A stretch of 64,000 bases of DNA from positions 186,001 to 250,000 of the forward strand of contig NZ_JAGQBH010000004.1 in NCBI RefSeq assembly GCF_024345535.1, read 5' to 3'. Numbering within the stretch: position 1 is the stretch's first letter; the number at the start of each line of letters is the position of its first letter. The position numbers and the translations under genes were made by a program. Under the pieces are notes generated by a model, which was not told the origin of the DNA, did not search any database, and saw only the letters and a program-made list of their open reading frames with translations. Of this stretch, positions 9,139 through 17,472 are shown in pieces. The stretch comes from Cyanobium sp. N.Huapi 1H5. GTDB taxonomy: Bacteria > Cyanobacteriota > Cyanobacteriia > PCC-6307 > Cyanobiaceae.

Positions 9139-9181
9139 GGGTTCGCTGTTAGGGTTGCGCGACTTTCTAATCGCGCCGGAC

Positions 9182-9394
9182 ATGGCCCAGGCTGGCATCA
9201 CCATCGGTTCGAAGGTGCGGGTCACCCGCGTGCGCGATCGGATCCCGGCCGGTCTGGTGGCCGCCCTCAAGGCCGATGCCACCGGCACGGTGAAGGATTT
9301 CCGTGTCACCGACGGCACCGGCATCGGTGTGGTGGTGGAGCTCAGCGGCGGCACCACCACCTGGTTCTTCGACGACGAGATCACCCCTGCCTGA
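9182..9394 (+). CDS. petP: PetP-like (DUF2862) cytochrome b6f-associated protein
   Basis: This is a 70-residue protein with an SH3-like pattern: [34 protein letters not shown] and TTWFFDDEI. These blocks match the cyanobacterial DUF2862 family, which includes PetP, a small subunit reported in the cyanobacterial cytochrome b6f complex. The start ATG 9182 gives the family's normal short length. It lies 13 bp upstream of chlG and is probably co-transcribed with it. The family assignment is from remembered motif similarity, so the petP symbol is tentative. Confidence 0.7.
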   Translation: MAQAGITIGSKVRVTRVRDRIPAGLVAALKADATGTVKDFRVTDGTGIGVVVELSGGTTTWFFDDEITPA

Positions 9395-9407
9395 GACGGG
9401 CCCACCC

Positions 9408-10424
9408 ATGAGCCAGAGCCCCGAACCCAGCGCCGGCTCCCCAGGCGTCTCCGGTGGTGCCCGGCAGCTGCTCGGGATGAAGGGCGCCACCGGCACCTCC
9501 AACATCTGGAAGATCCGGCTGCAGCTGATGAAGCCCGTCACCTGGATCCCCCTCATCTGGGGGGTGATCTGCGGGGCGGCTGCCTCCGGCAACTTCCACT
9601 GGACCCTGCCCGAGGTGGGGGCGTCCGTGGCCTGCATGCTGATGAGCGGGCCGCTGCTGGCGGGCTACACCCAGACGATCAACGATTACTACGACCGCGA
9701 GATCGACGCGATCAACGAGCCCTACCGGCCGATTCCCTCCGGGGCCATTCCCCTCGGCCAGGTGCGTCTCCAGATCGTGGTGCTGCTGCTGGCCGGGCTG
9801 GCCGTGGCCTGGGGTCTGGATGTCTGGGCCGGCCACACCACCCCGGTGCTGCTGCTGCTGGCCCTGGGCGGCTCGTTCGTCAGCTACATCTATTCGGCGC
9901 CACCGCTGAAGCTCAAGCAGAACGGCTGGCTCGGCAACTACGCCCTGGGCGCCAGCTACATCGCCCTGCCCTGGTGGGCCGGCCAGGCCCTGTTCGGCCA
10001 GCTCACCTGGACCACGGCCCTGCTCACCCTGGCCTACAGCCTGGCGGGGCTGGGCATCGCGGTCGTCAACGACTTCAAGAGCGTCGAGGGGGACCGGGCC
10101 CTGGGCCTGCAGTCCCTGCCGGTGGTGTTCGGCATCCAGCGGGCCAGCTGGATCAGCGCCGGCATGATCGACATCTTCCAGCTGGCGATGGTGGCGGTGC
10201 TGATCGCCATCGGCCAGCACTTCGCCGCCGTGCTGCTGGTGCTGCTGATCATTCCCCAGATCACGTTCCAGGACATCTGGCTGCTGCGCGATCCGGTCGC
10301 CTTCGATGTGAAATACCAGGCCAGCGCCCAGCCCTTCCTCGTGCTGGGGATGCTTGTCACCGCCCTGGCGATCGGCCACAGTGACCTCACCCGCATCGCT
10401 GCGCTGACGGCACCGCTGCCATGA
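9408..10424 (+). CDS. chlG: Chlorophyll synthase ChlG
   Basis: This 338-residue UbiA-family prenyltransferase attaches the phytyl or geranylgeranyl tail to chlorophyllide a, the last step of chlorophyll synthesis. It has eight to nine membrane helices. The first Asp-rich motif is [14 protein letters not shown] and the second is [20 protein letters not shown], with Asp residues that bind the prenyl diphosphate through Mg. LLGMKGA and [11 protein letters not shown] precede the first helix, as usual for ChlG. The start ATG 9408 gives the normal length. The stop overlaps the start of the penicillin-binding protein gene by ATGA, an unusual operon partner. Confidence 0.97.
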   Translation: MSQSPEPSAGSPGVSGGARQLLGMKGATGTSNIWKIRLQLMKPVTWIPLIWGVICGAAASGNFHWTLPEVGASVACMLMSGPLLAGYTQTINDYYDREIDAINEPYRPIPSGAIPLGQVRLQIVVLLLAGLAVAWGLDVWAGHTTPVLLLLALGGSFVSYIYSAPPLKLKQNGWLGNYALGASYIALPWWAGQALFGQLTWTTALLTLAYSLAGLGIAVVNDFKSVEGDRALGLQSLPVVFGIQRASWISAGMIDIFQLAMVAVLIAIGQHFAAVLLVLLIIPQITFQDIWLLRDPVAFDVKYQASAQPFLVLGMLVTALAIGHSDLTRIAALTAPLP

Positions 10425-12610
10425 CCAGGGTGGGCCTGTCCACGGCCACCACCGGCCCGCGGCAACCCGGTGAGCCACCGCCCAGGCGGCCTTCGCGACT
10501 CACTGGCTGGCGCCTGCTCGTCCCTGCCCTGGCAGCCACCGCCGCCGGCGGACTCGTCGCGCTGGGGCAGACGACCCTGGTGCGCGCTCTCGACGGGATG
10601 CTCCCCGATGCGGGCCGCATCACCAGCTTCAACCGGCCGGGGACGATCACGATCCTCTCCTCCGACGGCCAGGTGGTGCTCAAGAAGGGGCCGGCCACCC
10701 GCGAGAAACTGCCCGCCGGCAAGATGCCGCTGCTGATCCAGCGCGCCTTTGTGGCCGCCGAGGACCGGCGTTTCTACCAGCACGACGGCATCGATCTGCT
10801 CGGCATCAGCCGCGCCCTGATGCGCAACCTCCAGCAGGGTGCCGTGGAGGAGGGCGCCAGCACGATCACCCAGCAGCTGGCCCGCACCGTGTTCCTGAGC
10901 CAGGACCGCACGATCATGCGGAAGCTGAAGGAAGCGGCCCTGGCCGGAAAGATCGAGCGCCAGCTGAGCAAGGCGCAGATCCTCGAGCAGTACCTCAACT
11001 ACGTGTACCTCGGCTCCAGCGCCTATGGCGTCTCCGATGCGGCCTGGATCTACTTCTCCAAACGCCCCGACCAGCTCACCCTGCCGGAGGCGGCGCTGAT
11101 CGCCGGCCTGCCGCCGGCCCCTTCGGTGTATTCCCCCCTGGTGAATCCGGAGGTGGCGCTGCGGCGGCGCTCGATCGTGCTGCAGCGCATGCGGGAGGCG
11201 GGCTTCATCGACGATGAGCAGCTGCAACGGGCCGACGCCGCCCCCCTGGCGCTGAAACCGGCGGAACCGAAGTTCTTCTATAACCCGGCCCCCTGGTACA
11301 CCAGCTGGCTGGAGCAGGAACTGCCCAAGGTGCTCAGCAAGGAGCAGCTGGAGGTGGGCGGCCTCACGATCCGCAGCGGTCTGAATGCGGCCTGGCAGGC
11401 CCAGGCCCAGAAAACGATCGACTCCTACGCCACCGGCAGCATGGAGGGGGCCCTGGTGGCCATGGAGCCCGGCACGGGGCTGGTGCGGGCGATGGTGGGC
11501 GGCAAGGACTGGGAGAAGACCCAGTTCAACCGGGCCTCCCAGGCGCTGCGCTCCCCGGGCTCCACCTTCAAGCTGTTCGTCTACCTGACGGCCCTCAAGC
11601 TGGGGATGAAGCCGGAGGACATGGTTCTCGATTCGGCCCGTTGCTTCGGCAGCTACTGCCCCAAGAACTTCGGCAACCGCTACATGGGCCGGGTGAGCCT
11701 GGCCACGGCCCTGCAGAACTCCCTCAACATCGTGGCGGTGGGGCTGCTCCAGAAGCTCGGCTACGACCCGGTGATCGCCACCGCCAAGAGCCTCGGCATC
11801 CACCGGGAACTGGGCCGCTACCTGTCCATGGCGATCGGCGCCAACGAGCAGACGGTGCTCGACATGACGGCGGCCTACGCGGCCCTGGTGAACCGCGGCG
11901 TGTACATCCAGCCCCTGCCCTTCGAGGAGATCTACGGGCCGGAGGGGGAACTGCTGTGGTCCCGCCGGGCCAACGGCCCCCGCGGCACCCGGGCGGTGAG
12001 CAGCGACGTCGCCGACGCGATGGTCTGGATGCTGCAGCAGGTGGTGCAGGGCGGCACCGGCGGCGGCGCCGCCCTGGCCGACCGGGCGGTGGCCGGCAAG
12101 ACCGGCACCTCGGAAGGCGGGCGGGATCTCTGGTTCATCGGCTCCATCCCCCAGCTCACCACCGGCGTCTGGCTGGGCTACGACAACAACCGGGAGACGG
12201 GCACCACCAGCGTGCTGGCCACCTACGCCTGGCGGACGTTCATGGAACCGGTGACCAAGGGGATGCCGGTGCAGACGTTCCCGCCCAAGCCGAAGCTCAC
12301 CGGCACCTTCAAGCCGGTGCCGGGCAAGAAGACCAGCGAGCGCGACGCCCGACCGGAGGACAGCGGCAGCCGCGAGACCCAGCGCTGGCAGCCGCCGGTG
12401 CAGGAGCCCAGCCGCACCGATCCCCCCGTCCGGGAGGCCCCGACCGAACAGCCGCCCACCCAGGGCGAGCCGACCCAGCCGGTGCCGCCGAACAATCCCG
12501 TCGCCGCCCCCCGCTCCCGCGACGCGGCCATCCCCCCGCCCCCACCGCCGGAGCCCGCCGCCCCCCTGCCGCCGCCACCGCCCGTCGCCGCCCCGCCACC
12601 CCCGCCCTAG
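10421..12610 (+). CDS. Class A penicillin-binding protein (PBP1 type)
   Basis: This 729-residue bifunctional peptidoglycan synthase has one N-terminal membrane anchor (about residues 29-50). A GT51 glycosyltransferase domain includes EDRRFYQHDGID with the catalytic Glu, and GASTITQQLART. A transpeptidase domain carries the nucleophile motif SPGSTFK, the SLN triad (ALQNSLNIV) and KTGTS. After about residue 630 the protein is a low-complexity tail rich in Pro, Glu and Thr, ending in runs of prolines. The start ATG overlaps the chlG stop (ATGA) and the last bases overlap the convergent rsmB stop. The Pro-rich tail probably lies in the periplasm and may bind partner proteins; its exact role is unknown. 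Confidence 0.94.
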   Translation: MTRVGLSTATTGPRQPGEPPPRRPSRLTGWRLLVPALAATAAGGLVALGQTTLVRALDGMLPDAGRITSFNRPGTITILSSDGQVVLKKGPATREKLPAGKMPLLIQRAFVAAEDRRFYQHDGIDLLGISRALMRNLQQGAVEEGASTITQQLARTVFLSQDRTIMRKLKEAALAGKIERQLSKAQILEQYLNYVYLGSSAYGVSDAAWIYFSKRPDQLTLPEAALIAGLPPAPSVYSPLVNPEVALRRRSIVLQRMREAGFIDDEQLQRADAAPLALKPAEPKFFYNPAPWYTSWLEQELPKVLSKEQLEVGGLTIRSGLNAAWQAQAQKTIDSYATGSMEGALVAMEPGTGLVRAMVGGKDWEKTQFNRASQALRSPGSTFKLFVYLTALKLGMKPEDMVLDSARCFGSYCPKNFGNRYMGRVSLATALQNSLNIVAVGLLQKLGYDPVIATAKSLGIHRELGRYLSMAIGANEQTVLDMTAAYAALVNRGVYIQPLPFEEIYGPEGELLWSRRANGPRGTRAVSSDVADAMVWMLQQVVQGGTGGGAALADRAVAGKTGTSEGGRDLWFIGSIPQLTTGVWLGYDNNRETGTTSVLATYAWRTFMEPVTKGMPVQTFPPKPKLTGTFKPVPGKKTSERDARPEDSGSRETQRWQPPVQEPSRTDPPVREAPTEQPPTQGEPTQPVPPNNPVAAPRSRDAAIPPPPPPEPAAPLPPPPPVAAPPPPP

Positions 12611-13947
12611 GCGGTGTCCGGCCCCCGCAGCAGCGCCGCATAAAAGCCGTCGCCGCCGCCGCATTCCGCCGCGGCGGGTGTGGGCCACCACTGGCGCTCC
12701 TCCAGCAGGATCCAGTCCGGATGGGCCGCCAGCAGCGCGGCGATCAGGGCGCCGTTCTCGCGCGGTTCCACCGTGCAGGTGGCGTAGAGGAGCCGGCCGC
12801 CGGGGGCCAGCAGCGGCAGCATCGCCTCCAGCAGCTGGCGCTGCAGGATCACCAGGCCGTCGATGGCATCGGGGGTGATCCGCCAGCGGGCGTCGGGATG
12901 GCGGGCCAGGGTGCCGAGTCCCGAGCAGGGGGCATCGAGGAGAATCCGCTCGAAACTGCCCTGCCAGTGGGGCTTCTGCTCCCCGAGGCCGGTGGCGTCG
13001 GCGGCCAGGGAGCGGATCGTGGTCAGGCCCAGCCGCTCGGCGTTGCGATCCAGCCGCCGCAGCCGGGCTTCGGAGCGATCCAGCGCCCACACCTCACCCC
13101 GGTCGCCGATCAGCTCCGCCAGGTGGGTGCTCTTGCCCCCCGGGGCGGCGCAGGCATCGAGGATGCGCTGGCCGGGTCGGGGGTCGAGCAGGGGGGCGAT
13201 GGCCTGGGCGCTGCGGTCCTGCACGCACCAGAGCCCTTCGCCGTAGCCCGGCAGCTCGCGGGGATCGCCCACCCGCTCCAGCAGGGTGAGGCCGTGGGGA
13301 GCACCGGGCAGGGCGCGGGCGGCCACGCCGGCGTCCGTGAAGCGCTGCAGCAGGGCGTCCCGGGTGGTGCGCAGGCCATTGACCCGCAGGTCGAGGGGCG
13401 GCACCGCGTTGCAAGCCAGGGCGAAGGCCTCGGCCCGCTCCGGCGGCAGCCAGTCGAGCAGCCCGGCGGCGAGCCAGGGGGGCAGGGAGCGGCGCACGGC
13501 CAGGGCGGCGGCGGGGTCGGCCGGCAGCGCCAGCCCGTCCCAGGGCTCCTGGTCGGGTCCGGTGCCGGCCGGCCGCTCGCGCCGCCGCAGCAGGGAACGC
13601 AGCAGGCCGTTCACCACCGGCGCCAGCTTGGCCAGGCCGGCGCGCTTGGCCAGCGCCACCGTGGTGCTCACCGCCGCCGCCGCCGGCACCCGGTCGCTGA
13701 ACAGCAGCTGGTAGAGCCCCACGTGCAGCAGCCAGCGCAGGGCCGGAGGCTGGCGCTGGGCGCTCACCTTTCCGAGGGCATCGACCCAGGCGTCGAGCAG
13801 CAGCCGCTGGCGGATGGCCCCGTAGGCGATCTCGGTGGCCAGGCCGCGGTCAGCGGGCGACAGGCCACCGCCGGCGCGGGCCAGGGAGGCCAGCTCCCGC
13901 TCCAGGGCGGCGTCGGCGTAGGCCCCGGCCGCGACCGCCTGCAGCAC
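12607..13947 (-). CDS. rsmB: 16S rRNA (cytosine-967-C5)-methyltransferase RsmB
   Basis: This protein of about 446 residues has an NusB-like N-terminal domain and a Fmu/Sun SAM methyltransferase domain. The SAM site is ILDACAAPGGKSTHLAEL, and the catalytic cysteines are in LLDAPCSGLGTLARHPDARW and LYATCTVEPRENG. The listed start is GTG 13947. However, the reading frame upstream encodes GLASRQLAWQVLQAV, which matches the conserved beginning of cyanobacterial homologues. The real start is therefore probably a rare codon farther upstream (for example ATT at 14001 or CTG at 14025), reaching the end of the alkyltransferase-like gene at 14022. It is convergent with the PBP gene, overlapping by 4 bp. 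Confidence 0.93.
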   Translation of the reverse strand: MLQAVAAGAYADAALERELASLARAGGGLSPADRGLATEIAYGAIRQRLLLDAWVDALGKVSAQRQPPALRWLLHVGLYQLLFSDRVPAAAAVSTTVALAKRAGLAKLAPVVNGLLRSLLRRRERPAGTGPDQEPWDGLALPADPAAALAVRRSLPPWLAAGLLDWLPPERAEAFALACNAVPPLDLRVNGLRTTRDALLQRFTDAGVAARALPGAPHGLTLLERVGDPRELPGYGEGLWCVQDRSAQAIAPLLDPRPGQRILDACAAPGGKSTHLAELIGDRGEVWALDRSEARLRRLDRNAERLGLTTIRSLAADATGLGEQKPHWQGSFERILLDAPCSGLGTLARHPDARWRITPDAIDGLVILQRQLLEAMLPLLAPGGRLLYATCTVEPRENGALIAALLAAHPDWILLEERQWWPTPAAAECGGGDGFYAALLRGPDTA

Positions 13948-14021
13948 CTGCCAGGCCAGCTGCCGGGAGGCCAGGCCGGGGACGACGTCGCTGGCGTGAA
14001 TCGGCGGACTCCCGGGACGGA

Positions 14022-14441
14022 TCAGTCCTTTGTACAGGACCGCATGGCTGGGCCTGGAGGCTCAGGGGTCCAGGCGTCGCCGGCCTCCGGCAGGAGGGCG
14101 GCGGGCGCGTGCCAGCGGTGTTGGGCCAGGGGCAGGCGTCCGTCGGGGGCCACGGCGATCCCCTCGGCCAGCAGCAGCTCCCGCTGCATCCAGTCGCTGC
14201 CCTCGCGGCCGGGGCTCATGGCAATCCGCCCCTGGGCGTTCACCACCCGGTGCCAGGGCACCTCGGAGGGCAGGGGCAGGCGCCGCAGGGCCCAGCCCAC
14301 CTGGCGGGCGCAGCCCCAGGCCCCGATCAGTTCGGCGACCTGGCCGTAGGTGGCCAGCTGGCCCGGGGGGATGTGGGCCACCATCGCGTAGACGCGACGG
14401 TCGAAAGGGCGTCCGGAGTCGGCGGCAACCGGGCTGGCCAT
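14022..14441 (-). CDS. Alkyltransferase-like protein (ATL, MGMT family without active Cys)
   Basis: This 139-residue protein matches the DNA-binding domain of O6-methylguanine-DNA methyltransferases (YAMVAHIPPGQLATYGQVAELIG, then WALRRLP). The active-site motif PCHRV is replaced by PWHRV, so the alkyl acceptor cysteine is a tryptophan. This is the hallmark of ATL proteins, which bind alkylated guanine, flip it out and hand the lesion to nucleotide excision repair rather than repairing it directly. It lies upstream of rsmB in the same direction. The rsmB reading frame may begin within or just after this gene. Confidence 0.88.
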   Translation of the reverse strand: MASPVAADSGRPFDRRVYAMVAHIPPGQLATYGQVAELIGAWGCARQVGWALRRLPLPSEVPWHRVVNAQGRIAMSPGREGSDWMQRELLLAEGIAVAPDGRLPLAQHRWHAPAALLPEAGDAWTPEPPGPAMRSCTKD

Positions 14442-14500
14442 GGCGGACGCGGCGCGGGGGACAGGGAGGGCAACGCCGATGATGGCGTTTTGCCACGCCG

Positions 14501-15190
14501 ATGCCGCTGCTGCCCCGCCGCTTCGAGCGCCTGCGCGCGGTGCTCGATCGCCGCATGGGGGATCTGACGCTGCTGCTGGAGCAGGTGGACAAGCCCCACA
14601 ACCTCTCGGCGATCCTGCGCAGCTGCGATGCGGTGGGGGTGCTCGAGGCCCATTCCGTCAGCCTCCCGGGGCGCACGCCCACCTTCAACAGCACGGCCCT
14701 GGGCAGCCAGAAGTGGGTGGCGCTGCACCGGCACCGGAGCAGCAGCGACGCCATCGCCCAGCTCAAGGCCGGCGGCTTCCGGCTCTACGGCACCCATCTG
14801 GGGGCGCAGGCGGTGGACTACCGCGACTGTGACTTCACCGGCCCCACGGCCTTCGTGCTGGGGGCGGAGAAGTGGGGGCTGAGCGAGGAGACGGCCGCGG
14901 CGATCGACCAGGCGATCGTGATTCCGATGGTGGGCATGGTGCAGTCGCTCAACGTGTCGGTGGCAACCGCGATCCTGCTGTTCGAGGCGCTGCGGCAGCG
15001 GCAGGCGAAGGGGGGCCTGCCGAGCCGGGGCGAAGGGCTGGCGCCGGAGCAGTACACCCGGCTGCTGTTCGAGTGGGCCTACCCGCAGGTGGCGGACTGG
15101 TGCCGCCGCGAGGGGCGCCCCTACCCGGCCCTCAGCCCGGAAGGCGCCATCCTCGAGGAGCTTCCCCGGACCGTGCGGCTTCGCTGTTGA
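14501..15190 (+). CDS. trmH: tRNA (guanosine-18-2'-O)-methyltransferase TrmH
   Basis: This 229-residue SPOUT-class methyltransferase contains DKPHNLSAILRSCDAVGV near the N-terminus (motif 1 with catalytic Arg), AFVLGAEKWGLSEE and IPMVGMVQSLNVSVATAILL (motifs 2 and 3, forming the trefoil knot). It methylates the ribose of G18 in the tRNA D-loop. The length is normal for TrmH. Its 3' end overlaps the convergent small membrane protein gene by 59 bp. Confidence 0.93.
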   Translation: MPLLPRRFERLRAVLDRRMGDLTLLLEQVDKPHNLSAILRSCDAVGVLEAHSVSLPGRTPTFNSTALGSQKWVALHRHRSSSDAIAQLKAGGFRLYGTHLGAQAVDYRDCDFTGPTAFVLGAEKWGLSEETAAAIDQAIVIPMVGMVQSLNVSVATAILLFEALRQRQAKGGLPSRGEGLAPEQYTRLLFEWAYPQVADWCRREGRPYPALSPEGAILEELPRTVRLRC

Positions 15191-15410
15191 GGGGGCCGCC
15201 GTCGAAGCGGGAAGCGCTCGGCAGCCAGAAGGTGAGCCCCAGGGCCAGGATCTCGAGCAGCAGCTGGCGGCCGCCGAGCAGCACCACCAGCACGGCCACG
15301 AAGGCCAGGAACTTCTGGAAGACGCTCCAGACGTCGTCGGGCGTGTTGCCCGCCTTCTGCCAGAGGGCCACGGCCAGGGCCAGCAGGGCCAGATCCAACC
15401 ACCAGGGCAT
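15132..15410 (-). CDS. Small membrane protein, function unknown
   Basis: This is a 92-residue protein. Two hydrophobic segments (about residues 5-20 and 33-62) flank a short charged stretch (GNTPDDVWSVFQKF). The C-terminal 25 residues are soluble and are encoded opposite the trmH 3' end. I do not recognise a family. The hydrophobic pattern with a charged loop and the clean ATG argue for a real gene, whereas the antisense C-terminal tail looks like readthrough into the complementary strand of trmH and may be poorly conserved. Confidence 0.6.
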   Translation of the reverse strand: MPWWLDLALLALAVALWQKAGNTPDDVWSVFQKFLAFVAVLVVLLGGRQLLLEILALGLTFWLPSASRFDGGPLNSEAARSGEAPRGWRLPG

Positions 15411-15470
15411 CGCCGCAGCCGCCGTTCACTGAAACGCTACCCCAGGCCTTCGGTGCCGGCCCGGAGGCGT

Positions 15471-16394
15471 TCAGCCGCGCTCACCGGCCGGAACGCCGCT
15501 CAGCCAGTTCTCCAGGCCCTCGCCCAGGAAGGACAGGCCGAGCACCAGGACGAACATGGCCAGCCCCGGGAACAGGGCGGTCCACCAGATGCCGGTGGGC
15601 AGGGCGGTGAGCGCCTGCTGCAGGTCACTGCCCCATTCAGGGATGGTCTCCGGAAGGCCGAGGCCGAGGAACCCCAGTCCCCCCAGCACCAGCACCGCAT
15701 CGGCGGCATTGAGGGTGAGCAGCACCGGCACGGAGGTGATCACGTTGCGGAACAGGTAGCGGCGCAGGATCCAGGCGGGGCCGGCCCCCAGGGAGCGGGC
15801 CGCCTCGATGAACAGCTCGGCCTTCACCTGGGCCGACTGGTTGCGCACCACCCGGAAGTACTGGGGCACGTAGACCACGCAGAGGGCGGCGGCGGCGTTG
15901 GGCAGGCCCCGGCCCAGCAGGAAGGCGAGCACGACGGACAGGAGCAGCACCGGCAGGGTGTAGAGGGTGTCCATCACCAGCACCAGCAGGCGGTCGACCC
16001 CGCCGCCGAGGTAGCCGCTCACCATGCCGAGGGGAACGCCGATGGCGAGGGCGAGCACGAGGGCCGTCAGCACCACCTGCAGGGCGACGCTGCTGCCGGA
16101 GAGCGTGCGTACGCAGACGTCACGGCCGAGGCGATCGGTGCCGCACCAGTGGCCGAAGGAGGGCGGCGCGTAGATGGGGTTCTCCAGACCCGCATTCGGA
16201 TCGCTCAGCAGGCCCCCGTGCACCAGCAGCGGGGTGGCCAGGGCGATCAGCGCGTAGATGACGACGATCGCCAGCCCCCAGCGCGCCATCCGCTCCGCGA
16301 GGGTGGCGCCTCCGACCCGGGGGGCCTTCCGTTCGGCATCACCAGTGGACTTCGGTATCACAAGGAGACGGGCACGGGCCGGATTCGTGCGCAT
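15471..16394 (-). CDS. Dipeptide/oligopeptide-type ABC transporter permease (DppC-like)
   Basis: This 307-residue inner-membrane permease has six predicted helices. HWCGTDRLGRDVCVRTLSGS is the conserved block after helix 1 in DppC/OppC proteins. The EAA loop reads EAARSLGAGPAWILRRYLFRNV. GLGFLGLGLPETIPEWGSDLQQA is the typical C-terminal periplasmic motif. It would form a heterodimeric channel with a DppB-type subunit, powered by ATPases and fed by a binding protein, none of which are in this window. Orphan permease genes of this kind are common in picocyanobacteria. The substrate is unknown. Confidence 0.92.
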   Translation of the reverse strand: MRTNPARARLLVIPKSTGDAERKAPRVGGATLAERMARWGLAIVVIYALIALATPLLVHGGLLSDPNAGLENPIYAPPSFGHWCGTDRLGRDVCVRTLSGSSVALQVVLTALVLALAIGVPLGMVSGYLGGGVDRLLVLVMDTLYTLPVLLLSVVLAFLLGRGLPNAAAALCVVYVPQYFRVVRNQSAQVKAELFIEAARSLGAGPAWILRRYLFRNVITSVPVLLTLNAADAVLVLGGLGFLGLGLPETIPEWGSDLQQALTALPTGIWWTALFPGLAMFVLVLGLSFLGEGLENWLSGVPAGERG

Positions 16395-16774
16395 CTGCGC
16401 TCAAACGGGCGCAGATCAGGAACGCCGGAAGCGGTTGAGGATCGCAGGAAGAGTAACCTTGCGGGTTGCCAATGTGGCGGCCGGGAGATCAACGGGGCGA
16501 CCGACTAACTCAGCCGGCCGTGAAATCCGGCGGAATTTATGCCTCTGGCGGCGCCGACGTCAAGGCGGGGCAAGCCTTCCGGCTCCGGCCCGCACTCACC
16601 GCATCCACCGAAAGGTGGCAGCGATGCAATGGGATTCCTACCGAGTTGCAAGAGTTCCTGCAGGTGAGCTTGCAGGTGAATTCTCACGCTGGTATAATGT
16701 GCATCATATGCGCCACTCAACTCCAGAGTGCTGACTTCCATCGTGGCCGAGCGTCGTTCAGCCTTTCCGATCAG
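16395..16774. other. Intergenic region between permease and response-regulator genes
   Basis: This is a 380-bp stretch without a convincing gene between divergent transcription units. It holds a strong sigma70-type promoter for the response-regulator pair (annotated separately). The left part must contain the promoter of the ABC permease, but no clear box is visible there. The composition is less GC-rich than the neighbouring genes near 16640-16740. An open plus-strand frame through it has no protein-like pattern. Confidence 0.6.
16670..16698 (+). promoter_or_regulatory. Sigma70-type promoter with extended -10
   Basis: TTGCAG at 16670-16675 and TATAAT at 16693-16698 are separated by exactly 17 bp. 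TG lies one base before the -10 box (extended -10, TGGTATAAT). This is the best consensus-like promoter in the window. It lies about 77 bp upstream of the first response-regulator start, leaving a 5' leader of roughly 70 nt. Confidence 0.75.
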
Positions 16775-17470
16775 ATGACAAGCGCCCGCCTCCTGATCGT
16801 CGACGACGACCCTGAAATGCGCGGCTTCCTCACCTCCGAGCTGGCGGTCGAGGGCTATGAGTGTGAAGAAGCCTCCTGCGGCCAGCAGGCCCTGGGCCGG
16901 ATCCGCAGCCAGACCTGGGATCTCGTGCTCCTCGACTGGAACCTGCCCGATTTCAGCGGCGTGGAAGTGTGCCGGCGCATGCGCAAAGGGGGCATCTCCA
17001 CCCCCGTGCTGATGCTCACGGCCCGGGATGAGGTGCAGCAACGGGTGGAGGCGCTCGATTCCGGCGCCGACGACTACCTGATCAAGCCGTTCTCGATCGA
17101 GGAGCTGCTGGCCCGTGTGAGGGCCCGCCTGCGTCGCAGCGGCATCGATGAACAGGAAGGCGGCCTGCTGCGGATGGCCGATCTGGAGGTGAATCCCGCC
17201 AGCCGGGAAGTGGCGCGGGGCGGAGAGTCGATTCACCTCACGGCCAAGGAGTTCGATCTGCTGATGCATCTGCTGCGCCACCCCAATCAGGTGCAGGAGC
17301 GGCGGGCCATCCTCGATGCGCTCTGGGGTGAGAACTGGCTGGGCGACGACAATCTCCTCGATGTCTACGTCCGCTACCTGCGCCGCAAGCTTGAGCCCGC
17401 CGGCCAGCCCACCCTGATCCAGACGGTGCGCGGCGTCGGCTTCATGCTGAAGGAAGGGCCGCCCCGCTGA
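16775..17470 (+). CDS. OmpR-family response regulator 1
   Basis: This 231-residue protein has a receiver domain and a winged-helix effector domain. The acidic pocket is VDDD (D10-D12), the phospho-acceptor is D54 in LVLLDWNLPDFSG, and the conserved Thr and Lys are in LMLTARDE and DYLIKPFSIEELLARV. The effector domain carries LTAKEFDLLMHLLRHP and YVRYLRRKLEP, ending TVRGVGFML. It starts at ATG 16775. It is followed 2 bp later by a close paralogue and is probably controlled by the convergent sensor kinase. It resembles RppA/NblR-type cyanobacterial regulators, but the exact orthology is unclear. Confidence 0.92.
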   Translation: MTSARLLIVDDDPEMRGFLTSELAVEGYECEEASCGQQALGRIRSQTWDLVLLDWNLPDFSGVEVCRRMRKGGISTPVLMLTARDEVQQRVEALDSGADDYLIKPFSIEELLARVRARLRRSGIDEQEGGLLRMADLEVNPASREVARGGESIHLTAKEFDLLMHLLRHPNQVQERRAILDALWGENWLGDDNLLDVYVRYLRRKLEPAGQPTLIQTVRGVGFMLKEGPPR

Positions 17471-17472
17471 GG

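Noticed and set aside
10034-13090. A very long open minus-strand frame (over 1000 codons) opposite chlG and the PBP gene
   Set aside because: It is antisense to genes with clear families and has only a low-complexity Gly/Arg/Gln/His composition, as expected from the GC-rich complementary strand.
16426-16774. N-terminal extension of the first response regulator
   Set aside because: The frame upstream of ATG 16775 contains the promoter and has no protein pattern.
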